The notes under the pieces are model-generated. The model was given only the letters and a program-made list of their open reading frames with translations. It made no database searches and was not told where the DNA came from. Source: Phoma sp. XZ068 (taxonomy: Eukaryota; Ascomycota; Dothideomycetes; Pleosporales; Didymellaceae). Taken from it: 64,000 nt of DNA. The translations under genes and the position numbers were made by a program. The stretch lies in NCBI GenBank assembly GCA_004835665.1, contig RBKR01000014.1, forward strand, positions 682,001 to 746,000. Direction: 5' to 3'. This document shows positions 20,232 to 31,074 of the stretch, one piece after another. The number at the start of each line of letters is the position of its first letter. Position 1 is the stretch's first letter.

Positions 20232-22898
20232 ATGGACAGTCCCTCAAAGCGCCGCAAGAAGAATGATGGATCGAGCAAACCCGTGCGCAAACTAGATTTC
20301 TTCTTCGCCAAACAGACCGCAAAAGCTGCAGCTGCGACAAATGATGCACCAACGAACACAGCTGCATCCAATGCGCCAAGAGTTGTAGACCCGTCAAATC
20401 TTACAGACGAAGAGTATGCAAGGAGGCTACAGGAAGAATGGGATAGAGAAGCTCGAGGCGAGTCTCAGACCGAAGGACAGCCTCAAAAAGACGAGGACCT
20501 TTCGAGCTCCAACGAACTTTACAGAGATCCCAGTCCACCCGCTACAGCCGCTGTGAACGGTGTCAATGCAGTAAAGGATGATTCGACATCTGTTGCTGAG
20601 GTATCATTACCCATCATCGAATCTGCAGTGCCCAAACAAAAGTCGAACACACTCGCACTGCAATCGACCGCAACCGAAGAAGACACCATAACCGCAAATA
20701 TACCATTCGATCAGAGCCCGCTTGAGTTCGACCCGTCGAACTACATACCTGACCTGCAGAAACACTGGATAACAGATGGTGGCCGTGCGACGTACGCGCT
20801 ATTGACACGGTGCTTCGTCTTGGTCAATAGCACGACGAGCCGAATCAAGATCGTGGACACACTTGTCAATCTACTTCGAACAATCATCGAGAGCGACCCT
20901 GCAAGTCTACTTCCCGCAGTATGGCTTGCAACAAACTCGATATCACCTCCATACATCGATCTCGAACTTGGGCTTGGAGGATCAGCAATATCGAAAGCGC
21001 TGAAGAAGGTCTGCGGACTCGATAATGCAGGTCTGAGGACACTCCACAACAAGTACGGCGATGCTGGAGACGTGGCATTTGAGGCAAAGAAGCGACAATC
21101 CTTCACGCTACGTAAACCAAAGCCGTTGACTATAAAGAGTGTATTTGACTCTCTGGTCAAGATTGCGAACAGCAAGGGCAACGGCAGTGTAGAGGCCAAG
21201 CAAAGAATCGTTGAGAGACTGATACAGGACACACGGGGTGCCGAGGAGAGCCGGTATATTGTCAGAACACTAGTCCAACATCTGAGGATCGGCGCGGTGA
21301 AGACGACCATGCTCATTGCGCTTTCACGCGCGTTCCTCCTATCGAAACCGCCAAATTCCGAATTCGAGACTCGCAACACGGAAGGCCTCACAAAGCTGAA
21401 GAAGGAAGACTTGGCCGAGATCTACGGCAGGAACGAGGAGATCGTCAAGGCATGCTTTGCCCGGAGACCGAATTACAACGATATCATACCAGCTCTGTTG
21501 GAGATTGGTGTGGGCGACGAGCTGCTACTACGCTGCGGTTTGGCATTACATATACCACTCCGGCCTATGTTGGGAAGTATCACACGCGATCTGGGCGAGA
21601 TGCTCACCAAACTGCAAGGACGAGACTTTAGCTGCGAGTACAAGTACGATGGCCAGAGAGCTCAAGTGCACTGCGACGAGAAGGGCAAGGTTACAATATT
21701 CTCAAGGCATCTGGAAGTTATGACAGATAAATACCCAGATTTGGTAGCTCTGGTGCCAAAGATTAGAGGCGAAGGCGTATCCAGCTTTATCCTCGAGGGT
21801 GAGGTGGTGGCAGTAGATCGCGAATCGGGCCAACTCAAGACGTTCCAGACGCTCGCCAATCGAGCTCGCAAGGATGTTCTTATCGGCGCAGTAACAATCG
21901 ACGTCTGTCTGTTCGCCTTCGACTTGATGTACCTGAATGGCGAAGAGCTGCTCGACCGCCCATTCCGAGAAAGGAGAGACATGCTACGCAGCCTGTTCGT
22001 TGAGATACCGCACAACTTCACCTGGGTCAAGAGTTTGGACGCCACATCTGCCGACACAGAAGTAGTGTCTGACTTCTTCAAAAGCGCACTAGAGCTGAAG
22101 TGCGAAGGCATAATGGTCAAAGTGCTCGACAACCTCCCAAATCCTGACCTCCTCGAAGAATTCCACGAAGACGGCGCACCCTCCCTACCCCCGACTCCCA
22201 AGAAGAAGAAACCCACAAAACCCAAGACCAAGGGCAAAACAACCACTACCGAAGACCCCGACGCTGACGAGCCCAAGCAATCCGGCCGTCGCAAAGCCCT
22301 CCTCAGCACTTATGAACCCGACAAGCGCCTCGACTCCTGGCTCAAAGTCAAAAAAGACTACTCCACCACCTCTGAAACCCTCGACCTCATCCCCATCGGC
22401 GCATTCCACGGCTCCGGCCGCAAAGCATCCTGGTGGTCGCCCATCCTCCTCGCAATCCGCAACGAGCAGACGGGCACACTCGAAGCCGTCACAAAATGCA
22501 TGTCCGGCTTCACAGACGCATTCTACAAAGCCAACCGCGCAAAGTACAACCCCGACGATCCCGACTGCACGGCGGTGCTGCGCGACGGGAAACCGCACTA
22601 TGTCGAGTACAACGGTGGGTCCGGGTGGCCGGCGGTGTGGTTCGAGCCGCAGGAAGTGTGGGAGGTGGCGTTTGCAGATCTGACGCTGAGTCCGACGTAT
22701 ACGGCGGCGATTGGGCTGGTGAATGAGGATCGGGGGTTGAGTACGCGGTTTCCGCGGTTTTTGAGGGTCAGAGAGGATAAGGGGATTGATGAGGCGACGG
22801 AGGCAGAGGAGCTGGCTACGCTGTATAGGAAGCAGGAGGCGAGGCCGAAGCAGGAGGAGGTCAAGGAGGCAGGTGAGGAGGACGGGGAGTTGGATTGA
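20232..22898 (+). CDS. cdc9: ATP-dependent DNA ligase I
   Basis: Intronless, 888 aa. Seals nicks in lagging-strand replication and excision repair. The N-terminus carries a basic KRRKK signal and RKLDFFFAK, a degenerate PCNA-binding box without the usual Gln. The DNA-binding domain spans about 170-410. The nucleotidyltransferase active site is K471 in EYKYDGQRAQ, followed by FILEGEVVAVD (motif III), FAFDLMYLNG and EGIMVKVLD (motif IV). The OB-fold has DSWLKVKKDY (motif V). The C-terminal 35 residues are Lys/Glu-rich. A Lys-rich insertion, PTPKKKKPTKPKTKGKT, separates motif IV from motif V. The 3' half is GC-rich and creates long antisense ORFs that are shadows. Confidence 0.95.
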   Translation: MDSPSKRRKKNDGSSKPVRKLDFFFAKQTAKAAAATNDAPTNTAASNAPRVVDPSNLTDEEYARRLQEEWDREARGESQTEGQPQKDEDLSSSNELYRDPSPPATAAVNGVNAVKDDSTSVAEVSLPIIESAVPKQKSNTLALQSTATEEDTITANIPFDQSPLEFDPSNYIPDLQKHWITDGGRATYALLTRCFVLVNSTTSRIKIVDTLVNLLRTIIESDPASLLPAVWLATNSISPPYIDLELGLGGSAISKALKKVCGLDNAGLRTLHNKYGDAGDVAFEAKKRQSFTLRKPKPLTIKSVFDSLVKIANSKGNGSVEAKQRIVERLIQDTRGAEESRYIVRTLVQHLRIGAVKTTMLIALSRAFLLSKPPNSEFETRNTEGLTKLKKEDLAEIYGRNEEIVKACFARRPNYNDIIPALLEIGVGDELLLRCGLALHIPLRPMLGSITRDLGEMLTKLQGRDFSCEYKYDGQRAQVHCDEKGKVTIFSRHLEVMTDKYPDLVALVPKIRGEGVSSFILEGEVVAVDRESGQLKTFQTLANRARKDVLIGAVTIDVCLFAFDLMYLNGEELLDRPFRERRDMLRSLFVEIPHNFTWVKSLDATSADTEVVSDFFKSALELKCEGIMVKVLDNLPNPDLLEEFHEDGAPSLPPTPKKKKPTKPKTKGKTTTTEDPDADEPKQSGRRKALLSTYEPDKRLDSWLKVKKDYSTTSETLDLIPIGAFHGSGRKASWWSPILLAIRNEQTGTLEAVTKCMSGFTDAFYKANRAKYNPDDPDCTAVLRDGKPHYVEYNGGSGWPAVWFEPQEVWEVAFADLTLSPTYTAAIGLVNEDRGLSTRFPRFLRVREDKGIDEATEAEELATLYRKQEARPKQEEVKEAGEEDGELD

Positions 22899-22903
22899 TG
22901 TTA

Positions 22904-24120
22904 TTAGAAGGAGGGTGTGGCTATGTAGGCTTGAAGTTGCATGAGCAGAATCTCGACGGGCACGTTGTGACGCGCTCGCTTTATAACGACGCATTTCTCA
23001 GATGCGTATTTGCTCCCTGGACCTTCTATCAGCTCCTTTGCCTTCTCTGGCCCCAGCATGTCCGTCAGACTGTACACCGCGACCTTTCTTCCGCGCCACA
23101 TCGTCGTCTTGAACTCGAGTTCAGGGTATTGCAGCCTAGGTTGCAAATGCGGCACCAAGGGCTGGTGATACCAAGGAGGCGGATGGTGCGTGACATCTGG
23201 CGAATCGTGAGGGTCAAAGCGCGAACCGAAATTTGACCCAAAGTAGGCTGCCCATTTCTCCAATTCGGTGGTGATGGCGTCGGAGCGGTCCTGGCAATCA
23301 TCTGCACGGGTGCGCAGCGTGCCGAAGACTAGGACAGTGCTCACATCGTCCACGGCCTCGATGTCCTCTGTTAATGGGCTCGCAACGGGTATCAAGCGTC
23401 CTCGGAAGGAGAAGTTCCAGCTCAGCCTGTCTACAACGCGTTTGCGCATCAAGTCCAATATCACCTGGGCCATGTCTTCTCGCCATACCGTTTTGCGATA
23501 CTCGCCAGGCTGGAATTTCTCGATGATGCGCGTGTACAGAGCCTTTTCCCATGCTTTTCTCCTACCCAGATGTTGGACGATGTTCTGGCGGCCGAGGAAG
23601 CGTAGGGGTGGGCCGAGATGTTTGGTGGAAGTTGTCAGGGCGACAGGGAGCAGCCAGGGATCGCCGGTGGTGGGATGGGGACGTGTGTGCAGAGTGGTGA
23701 GGAGGCTGGAAGGCAGGAAGGTCTGGGTTGCGCGGCATTCGCGGACTGGGGAAGCGAGTACGTGGGCTGCATAGAGTGAGCGACTGGTGACATGGGATAA
23801 TATGTGTGCAGCATACCGAATGGGTTCTCCCACAGCTTGCGCTGGAACGGAGTGAAGTCTGCAAACTTGGGCTTCTCTTTCTTCTGCACGTGGCGAAACC
23901 TCTTCTCGAGCACTACAGGGTCGAGCAGCGGCGGAAGTGGGAGTTCCCTTTTCCCGCCATTCCTGGTGCGAAACGTACGGTGACCATTTTCCTGTGTAGG
24001 TCCTAGCTCGCTGCCCGTCAACGGTGTGAAATGCTTGACATTGCTCTGGCGTGGAGCAGTCGAGATAGCTCTAGCTTGGCTCGAACAGGATCCCAGGCGG
24101 CGGGTCCATTGGCCTGGCAT
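22904..24120 (-). CDS. conserved fungal protein, probably mitochondrial
   Basis: Two exons, 23817-24120 and 22904-23766 (intron 23767-23816), give 388 aa. The N-terminus is Arg/Ser/Ala-rich without acid residues (MPGQWTRRLGSCSSQARAIS), as in mitochondrial presequences. A conserved-looking block, LPLPPLLDPVVLEKRFRHV then FADFTPFQRKLWENPFA, straddles the exon junction. The rest is mixed alpha/beta with many basic residues. Such features would suit a mitoribosome-associated or other matrix protein, but I cannot name it. It is divergent from ClpP with only 139 bp between start codons, and its stop is five bases from the DNA ligase stop, so those two genes converge tightly. Confidence 0.75.
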
Positions 24121-24259
24121 CAGTAGGGAAATGCGGCTGCGGGAGTGTCGTGATGAAGTTTGGTAGCTCCGACCGCGTGGACGCGACCTCGGGAACTAGT
24201 CACTTGGCGGCATGGAGCTCTGGCCTCGCCGTCGCTGAGCGCTTCCCCAGACACACATC
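24121..24259. promoter_or_regulatory. 139-bp bidirectional promoter, ClpP and a presumed mitochondrial protein
   Basis: The entire space between two divergent start codons. Both products look mitochondrial, so a shared promoter is plausible. Confidence 0.5.
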
Positions 24260-25053
24260 ATGGCGACTTTATTACGGAGAGTAGCACGGCCGACTGCCTT
24301 CAGGGAAACATGTAGACTTGGTACACGGTCAATCTCGAGCCAATTTGGCTTCCCTACCCAGTATGCGCCGCAACAGCACCAGCATGCGCCGCGAGCGGCT
24401 GCACTCCCAATACCATATGTGACCGAGACAGTTGTAAGTCTGCCTCCTACACTTCTCATTGTGTTGGTCTGACTGTGTAGGGTGGAGGGTGGAAAACCTC
24501 CGACATCTTCTCGCGCCTGCTCCAGGAACGCATCATCTGCCTGAACGGCGAAGTCGAAGAATCCATGTCCGCCATGATCGTCGCACAGCTCCTCTTCCTC
24601 GAAGCCGACAACCCAGAGAAGCCCATCTCGCTCTACATCAACTCGCCCGGCGGCAGCGTGAGCGCCGGCCTCGCCATCTACGACACAATGAACTACATCC
24701 GCTGCCCGGTCAGCACCATATGCATGGGTCAGGCTGCCTCCATGGGCTCGCTGCTGCTGTGTGGTGGAAAGGCAGGACAGAGGTATATTCTGCCGCACGC
24801 AAGAGTTATGATTCACCAGCCGAGTGGTGGCTACTCAGGGAAAGCGAGTGATATCGCCGACCATGCAAAGGAGATCCTGCGCGTGAGGGAGAGATTGAAC
24901 AAGATCTATCAGAGCCACCTGACCAAGAAGAGGAGTTTGGACGAGATCGAGAAGTTCATGGTGGGTGATTACTTCATGGATGCACAGGAGGCGGTGGACT
25001 TTGGTATTGTAGACAAGATCTTGGAGAGACGAGAAGATGTAGGAAAGGACTAG
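24260..25053 (+). CDS. clpP: mitochondrial ATP-dependent Clp protease proteolytic subunit
   Basis: Exons 24260-24433 and 24481-25053 (47-nt intron, phase 0) give 248 aa. The N-terminus has many Arg and no acidic residues early (MATLLRRVARPTAF), a mitochondrial presequence. The mature protein starts near IPYVTET. Catalytic Ser is S145 in GQAASMGSLL and His is H170 in MIHQPSGG; the Asp lies further on in the family position. It should form the heptameric ring that works with ClpX in the matrix. Budding yeast lacks ClpP, so its presence fits a filamentous ascomycete. Confidence 0.95.
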
Positions 25054-25505
25054 AACAGAGGTTACCGTTGAACTGGTGAGAAGATCATATACTGTCTTCA
25101 GTGGTACAGTATCGACCTGAGCAATATACGAGAACATGACCAATCGTGTAATTGTATGCTCTGGTACAGAACTTGATAGCATAAGTCGAGTGACGCAGCT
25201 GGCATCAAATCTGAGAGGCGATTTTCAATCGTTTGAATCCAGCATCGATTCCAACTCAATAATGTTTGCAGGCGCCTCCTTCACCATGAAGGTCACTAAC
25301 CCCGCAAGATCCCTGTCTAGCGCGGGTTCCGCTTGGCCCTTTGGCTGTTGGCCCGAATCGTACCTGCCTGCAGCCGGGCTGCAGCTGATAGCAAACAACT
25401 CACTCTCTTCACCACTCTTGCTTTGGCAACCTACTTTTCACGCTCGCGACGTTGATTTTGACCCAACACTAGGCATGCTAGGCTGGCGGTTGTTGCTCCT
25501 CCACT
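25054..25505. other. intergenic; RdRP upstream region
   Basis: No coding signal. A short ORF at 25136-25534 overlaps the RdRP first exon in another frame and is a shadow. Confidence 0.5.
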
Positions 25506-28500
25506 ATGGATATCTACATTCAAGATGTATGTAAGATCTCTCTGACCGTGCAGCCTCGCCATCTCGTGGCTAATGGGCTAGTCCTTGGACATTGACACGC
25601 TGACAATCAACTCCGCAATTAGGTACCTAGCGATGTCAATCACGTACAGTTGCGCGTGTTTCTCAAGGAGAAGCTGTTACAGTTCGACATCCTCGCATAC
25701 GACATCTTCAAGAAGACCGGGAACAAGTGGGCGCTCTTGACCGTGGCCAAAGAGCTGAACGGCAACCGTTTTATCAAGCACTTTCAATTCAACGACAGAC
25801 TCGTACTCAAAGATTGCTACCTCAGGTGCAAGAGGAGCAATAAGAGGGCAGAGGCCCTGAAAATCATGTCACTTCTTGACAAGGAGGAAGATATGAGAAA
25901 GAAGCCGCTCAAGCCATCGTTGCCTAAGTCCCATCTGTCTCAACCGCACTTCAGCTTCAACAAGATGGTGACAGGAGTGTGGAACTACGACAATATGGGC
26001 AAACTGGTCTTTGATCAGAAGTATCAAGATCACCGCCGCGGCACAATGATCTTCGGCAGAACTGCACTCGTAATCTATCTCGAGAGCCAAAAGGGCGCCG
26101 CAACAGACGTCGACTGCAATTGCAGAATTGACATCCCGTACGGCATCCTGGAGCACACAATCCCTTCAAATGACAGAGGAGGACAAGGTGCGTTAACGTT
26201 GACCCTGAAGTCTCCACCAAAAATCTACAGGATCGAGTCAACCGATAGCCTGCATCTGTACACCGGAGCAGAATCGAACATGGTCCCACATATGCCGGAG
26301 TTGTTTGCTTTATCTTTGAATGCATCACGGCCATCCCAGCAAACTCGTTCACTACATCGACTCTGCACACTACAGCGCCAATACTATAGAAGTGCTGCAT
26401 TATGCATGGTATACAAGCTACGATTCCCAAATGTGCAGACCATGCGCAATGCTTGGAACTTCATCAAAGACTTCGCTGTCTCGGGTGTTGATCTGTGGAA
26501 AACCACTATACCTCAAATGATATCACAGGCTATCGAGAAGGACTACCATGATCTGGAGCTCGCCCTCGCCAGTGTGACAAAGACAAACATTACTTTTGCT
26601 GTCGCCTACCAGATGATGGCACTCGTGCTCGAAGGCACAGTATCGCCTACAAATATGATAGGGTTGATCTTAGGAGTTTGACATCGCCAAACGCCATGGC
26701 TCCGCGAAGACGGCTGTTGGCATCAGCAACCTGGCGCAGCAGATCCCCACACCAGCACCAAATGTTAACGGAGCCAAATACAGTACAAAAGCTACCATCA
26801 ACATGGTCGAAGCAAATATAAGCGAGGTTCAAACAGCATCAAGGAACTCGTTGAGCGTCTCGAAACAAAAGAAGCATCAGCATCTTGCTTTGACATACAA
26901 AGCGACCGTCACTCCGACTGGTCTTGTTCTGCGAGGCCCTGAATGGGGTGTCTCGAATCGAGTTCTCCGCAGATACGCAAAACACACCGAATTCTTCATG
27001 AGGGTGTTTTTTGCGGATGAGGATGGGCTATCTGTATTCCACGACCCGCGATCTTCCCAAGAAGATGTCTATGTGCGATTCCGTGATGTTCTTCTCAAAG
27101 GCATTACAATTGCAGGTCGCACTTTCGAGTTCCTAGGTTTCTCCCATGCTTCGCTTCGCTATCATGCAGCATGGTTCATGGCACCGTTTGAAGAAGACGG
27201 AGTACCGATTCGCGCGAGAGATGTTATTCGAGCCTTGGGTGATTTCACCTATATCCATTGCAGTGCCAAATGTGCAGCACGTATCGGACAAGCCTTCAGC
27301 GATACCATCCATGCTGTCCGTGTCCCAGACGACGCATATGTTATCGAGACAAAAGATGATGTTGTCAGAAATGGCCGCACATTTTCAGATGGCTGTGGTA
27401 CGATATCCGAGGGCCTTCTGCAGAGGGTTTGGCGCTCGATGCCACCTGACCGTAGGCGCAAGAGGCCGACAGTACTTCAGATCCGTTATCGGGGTGCAAA
27501 AGGGGTCGTGTCCCTCGACAAGGCCTTGCTTGGTGAGCAGCTTCACATTCGCAAGAGCATGACGAAATACGTCGCTCGCGAAGGCTGGCGCGACCTCGAG
27601 CTCTGCGGCGCAGCATACAGGCCGTTAACGATGTACTTGAACCACCAGTTCATCAAGATCCTCGAGGACCTCAAGGTACCAATGCGAAACTTCTTCTTGG
27701 TACAAGAAGATGCCCTCAAAGCGCTAGAGATGGTCGTACAGCACCCGCTTAACGCGGCCTCATTCTTGGGTACGTTTTCTCTATTGAAGGTAGAACTTTG
27801 CCAGAGCTGATACAACTTATAGAACAAGCATACACCGGCGTCTATGCTAAAGTTCCGAAACTTATTCAGCTCATGCATTATATTGGGCTCTCATTCCAAA
27901 CAGATAGATTCCTGACGGATGTCATGGAGATCGCTGCAATGTCAAGCCTTCGAGATCTCAAATATCGTGCACGGATACCGATCGAGAAAGGATGTCTCCT
28001 CTATGGCATCATGGACGAGACTAATACCTTGGAAGAAGGCGAGGTGTACATTGCAACACAATTCCCAGATGATTACGGTGAGTGGAAGCATGGAAACCTC
28101 ACGCGAGATCGGATCGTGGTCACCCGAGCGCCTGCCCTACATCCTGGCGATGTCCAAATAGCCAAGGCCGTAGATGTCGAGCAAGGCAGTCCACTGAAAG
28201 CACTAAGGAATTGCATCGTCTTCTCGCAGCGGGGTGAACGAGACCTTCCTTCGAAGCTCAGCGGCGGAGATCTAGATGGGGACTTATTCCACATCATATA
28301 CGATGAGCGACTCATACCCGACGTCACTTGTTCACCAGCCGACTACGCATCAGCGCCTGCTCGAGATCTTGGCAGACCGGTCGAGGTCAAAGACATTGTG
28401 GAATTCTTCATCGAATTCATGAATATGGACCGCTTAGGGGTTATATCGAACAAACATAAAATTAGAGCCGACCGAAAGCCAGATGGTACCTTGAATATGG

Positions 28501-29607
28501 AGTGCGTTGTACTTGCGAAGCTGGCATCTGATGCTGTTGATTTCAGCAAATCTGGCAATCCCGTAAGTACTACATTAAATGCAAATTCACCACTAAAATT
28601 ACTAACTGGATTTTCAGGCCGATATGAAACTGGTACGTCTCTTAGCTGACATGGCTCACTCCTGCATGGACATTGTCGCTATCATAGAATCGCTGAAGCA
28701 ATGTCGGCATATCGAACCTAGTATCCACAGCCTGCTAATCGCAAACCAGATACCCCCCGGTGCAGACACCGTCCGGCCAGACTTCATGGCTCCTGGTCGT
28801 ACCTTGGTGATCAACGACCTCGGAGCTGCCGAGCTTGACGAACTCGAAGACGAGGATATGGACGATCCAGATAGCCTCAGTGTTTTAGATCCAGAGAAGG
28901 CCAAGTGAGGAATAGCCCTCTTGAGATAGTATGATTGCTAACACCATTGCAGAATCCGTTACTACAAGTCTCGGAAGGTTCTCGGAGAACTGTATCGGAG
29001 GATTGACGAAAGAAAGTTCTTTGACCAAATGAGAGACAACTTTCACACGGTTCAGAACATAAGGCAACACCAGTCACTACTTCAGAAGCTAGAGGCATAT
29101 GTTGATCGCGAGGCGACGAGTATTCAGTGGGACCACCATCGCACCTATGCCGAGCAGCTACGCGAAGAGTATGTCGAGTTCCCCTTTCTATGGTCATTCC
29201 ATCTACTAATACCATGTAGATATGAAGAAAATATGGTGGACATCATGTACTCCATGCGACCTCACCGAGGTGCACCCCTTACCGAGCTCGAAGTCTTCTC
29301 CGGCAACATCCTTGGTAAGAAGGAGCGCGCATCTACTCGCTACATCCGCGAAGCCAACAAGGAAGTCCAAGAGCGATTTGATCGCGATGTCAGCGACATA
29401 ACTCGCCGCATAGTGCGCGGCGACGGGGAGTGGGAGGGTTCAGATGATCCTGAAGCGCTGCCGCGTGCGGTTGCTTGCTTCAAGGTGGCTCTGGAGACGG
29501 AGGGCTGGGAGAACCAGGTTGTATTAAGGAGTTGGAAGTACGTGGCGGCTGCGGTGTGCTTGGAGCAGTTGAACGTGTATATGCTGGGGCGGTTGAGACC
29601 GCTGTGA
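25506..29607 (+). CDS. RNA-dependent RNA polymerase (RNA silencing), with an apparent one-base frameshift
   Basis: Exons 25506-25526, 25623-27769, 27823-28562, 28618-28632, 28699-28904, 28953-29168 and 29220-29607 give about 1243 aa. The N-terminus (about 1-75) resembles the RRM-like start of Rdp1/SAD-1-type polymerases. The catalytic DLDGD lies in LSGGDLDGDLFHII near residue 875. VRPDFMAPG and a helical C-terminus follow. It would make double-stranded RNA for Dicer, in quelling, meiotic silencing or small-RNA production. Two exons are tiny (21 and 15 nt). Near 26678 the frame SPTNMIGLI must shift by one base to continue into EFDIAKRHGSAKTAVG; as written a stop follows. A 34-nt intron (GTATCG to TTAG) could in theory bridge the gap but is too short and would remove conserved sequence. 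Confidence 0.88.
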
Positions 29608-29835
29608 GAGTTCTGCTCACGCAAGAGGAGGCAGTCTGCATCGCATCGGATTGGGCGGTATACACCATCGAGTTTATGCCGATCATTGATGGTATTACGC
29701 ACTCGCGATTGTTTCTTTAGTTCATCTTTAGGTCATCATAAACACGGACGAGAGCAAGAGCTGAAACTATACTGGCATATGGTCGAATTTAGGTTCTTCC
29801 CCATCATTCTGCTTGCATCGCTCACACTCACTAAC

Positions 29836-30525
29836 TCACTGTCCTTGTCTCACTTCCCAATCCTTTTTCAGTAACCCAAAGATATGCACGTCCATCGCCG
29901 TCCCGTTCTTCTCCGCCGCCCCCTTCAACACGCCCTCCGGCGAATACCCGCACTTCTCAAAACACCGCATACTCCCATTATTCCCGCTGAATACATTTCC
30001 GCATAACCGCGTCCACCGCTTCCCTCCTTCCTTCCCCGCCAGCATACTTTCCTCGGCCGTAAAACACCACCGCGTTATCTCATCCAACAACTCCGTCACC
30101 AACCCCTGCCCCCAGAACTCCTCGCCAATCCAGAACCCCACCTCGGCAACGTGCGTCTGCACGTCGATACCCGGCTTGAGACCAATGCCACCGATTACAC
30201 TCTCAGGCGCGCCGGACAGACATATAGCCCAGTTGTAAATGGGTGGGGTCTGGTTCATGGATATCCAAACCGTTGCTGAGTCGAGTGTGTACGGCGAGGG
30301 GAAGGTGAGGGACATGTATTCTGATATTTTCGGGTTGTTGGCGTGGTGGGACATGGAGGGGGCGTCTTGGGGGTGGAGAGGGCGGACGAGGAGCCGCGGG
30401 GTGGTGAAGATTGGGGAGGGGATGGGTGAGGATGGTGTTGTTGGTGTTGCGATTGTTGGGTTTGCTTGGGCGGTGAGTTGAGCTTCCATTGCGGCTGGGT
30501 GGGCGGGTGTTTGTTGGGCGGCCAT
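29836..30525 (-). CDS. GNAT-family N-acetyltransferase (RimJ-like)
   Basis: Intronless; 229 aa from the ATG at 30525 (MAAQQTPAHPAA). An in-frame ATG at 30693 would add 56 residues that look untranslated. The domain begins with TPRLLVRPLHPQDAPSM, typical of the acetyltransferase type 3 group that modifies N-termini or small amines. It continues with AEVGFWIGEEFWGQGLVTEL (motif A, acetyl-CoA binding) and NNGSMRCFEKCGYSPEGVL (motif B). Substrate cannot be told from sequence. Convergent with the RdRP gene. Confidence 0.85.
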   Translation of the reverse strand: MAAQQTPAHPAAMEAQLTAQANPTIATPTTPSSPIPSPIFTTPRLLVRPLHPQDAPSMSHHANNPKISEYMSLTFPSPYTLDSATVWISMNQTPPIYNWAICLSGAPESVIGGIGLKPGIDVQTHVAEVGFWIGEEFWGQGLVTELLDEITRWCFTAEESMLAGKEGGKRWTRLCGNVFSGNNGSMRCFEKCGYSPEGVLKGAAEKNGTAMDVHIFGLLKKDWEVRQGQ

Positions 30526-31074
30526 TGTGAGAGAGGATAGGCTGTTGGTGAGCCTGAAGCCTGCTGGGGTTTGCTGAAGAACGGGGTTTTTTTGCTCTTG
30601 AATGTCAATGTTATTTGACAAGCCAAAACCACTGCTGGATTTGTGGAAAGGTGGCAGCAATGTTAGAACAATCTCAGGCCTGTCACAAGGCAACAGTGTT
30701 CTGATCGTGACAACCTATACGAAATGGAAGGATTTATTGAGTCATGCTATGTTGGTTGTATGTATCTGAGTCAATAGTACTGTTGCAAGTAAGCACTTGG
30801 AGGCCGCCGACAACCACCTTCCGCATTTGTATGGCCTGATCTCGTGCTCGAGCGAAATCAGCTCCACCCAGCACACAGGTACGAATTGAGGATATGTTTG
30901 GGACAGTTTGTTATGAGCCCCAGCCTCGATTTCGAGATTGATGTTGGTAGCGTGCGTGACGTCTGAAGACGGTGTGCACGGTGGAGGGGAACCCTGGAAT
31001 CTTAGCGTGACGCGTCGAGCACGCGCATCGCGTACACAGCATTATTATCTACATTGCTAGTGAACAACGCAGCA
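30526..31074. other. intergenic; divergent promoters of GNAT and ECO1
   Basis: 550 bp between divergent start codons; no ORF with support. Confidence 0.45.

Noticed and set aside
22185..22994. 269-codon antisense ORF over the 3' end of DNA ligase
   Set aside because: Arg/Leu/Pro-rich composition and full overlap with a conserved enzyme; it is a by-product of GC-rich third positions.
26641..26674. 34-nt intron to explain the RdRP frame change
   Set aside because: Shorter than any other intron here and it would delete conserved residues; a one-base error fits better.
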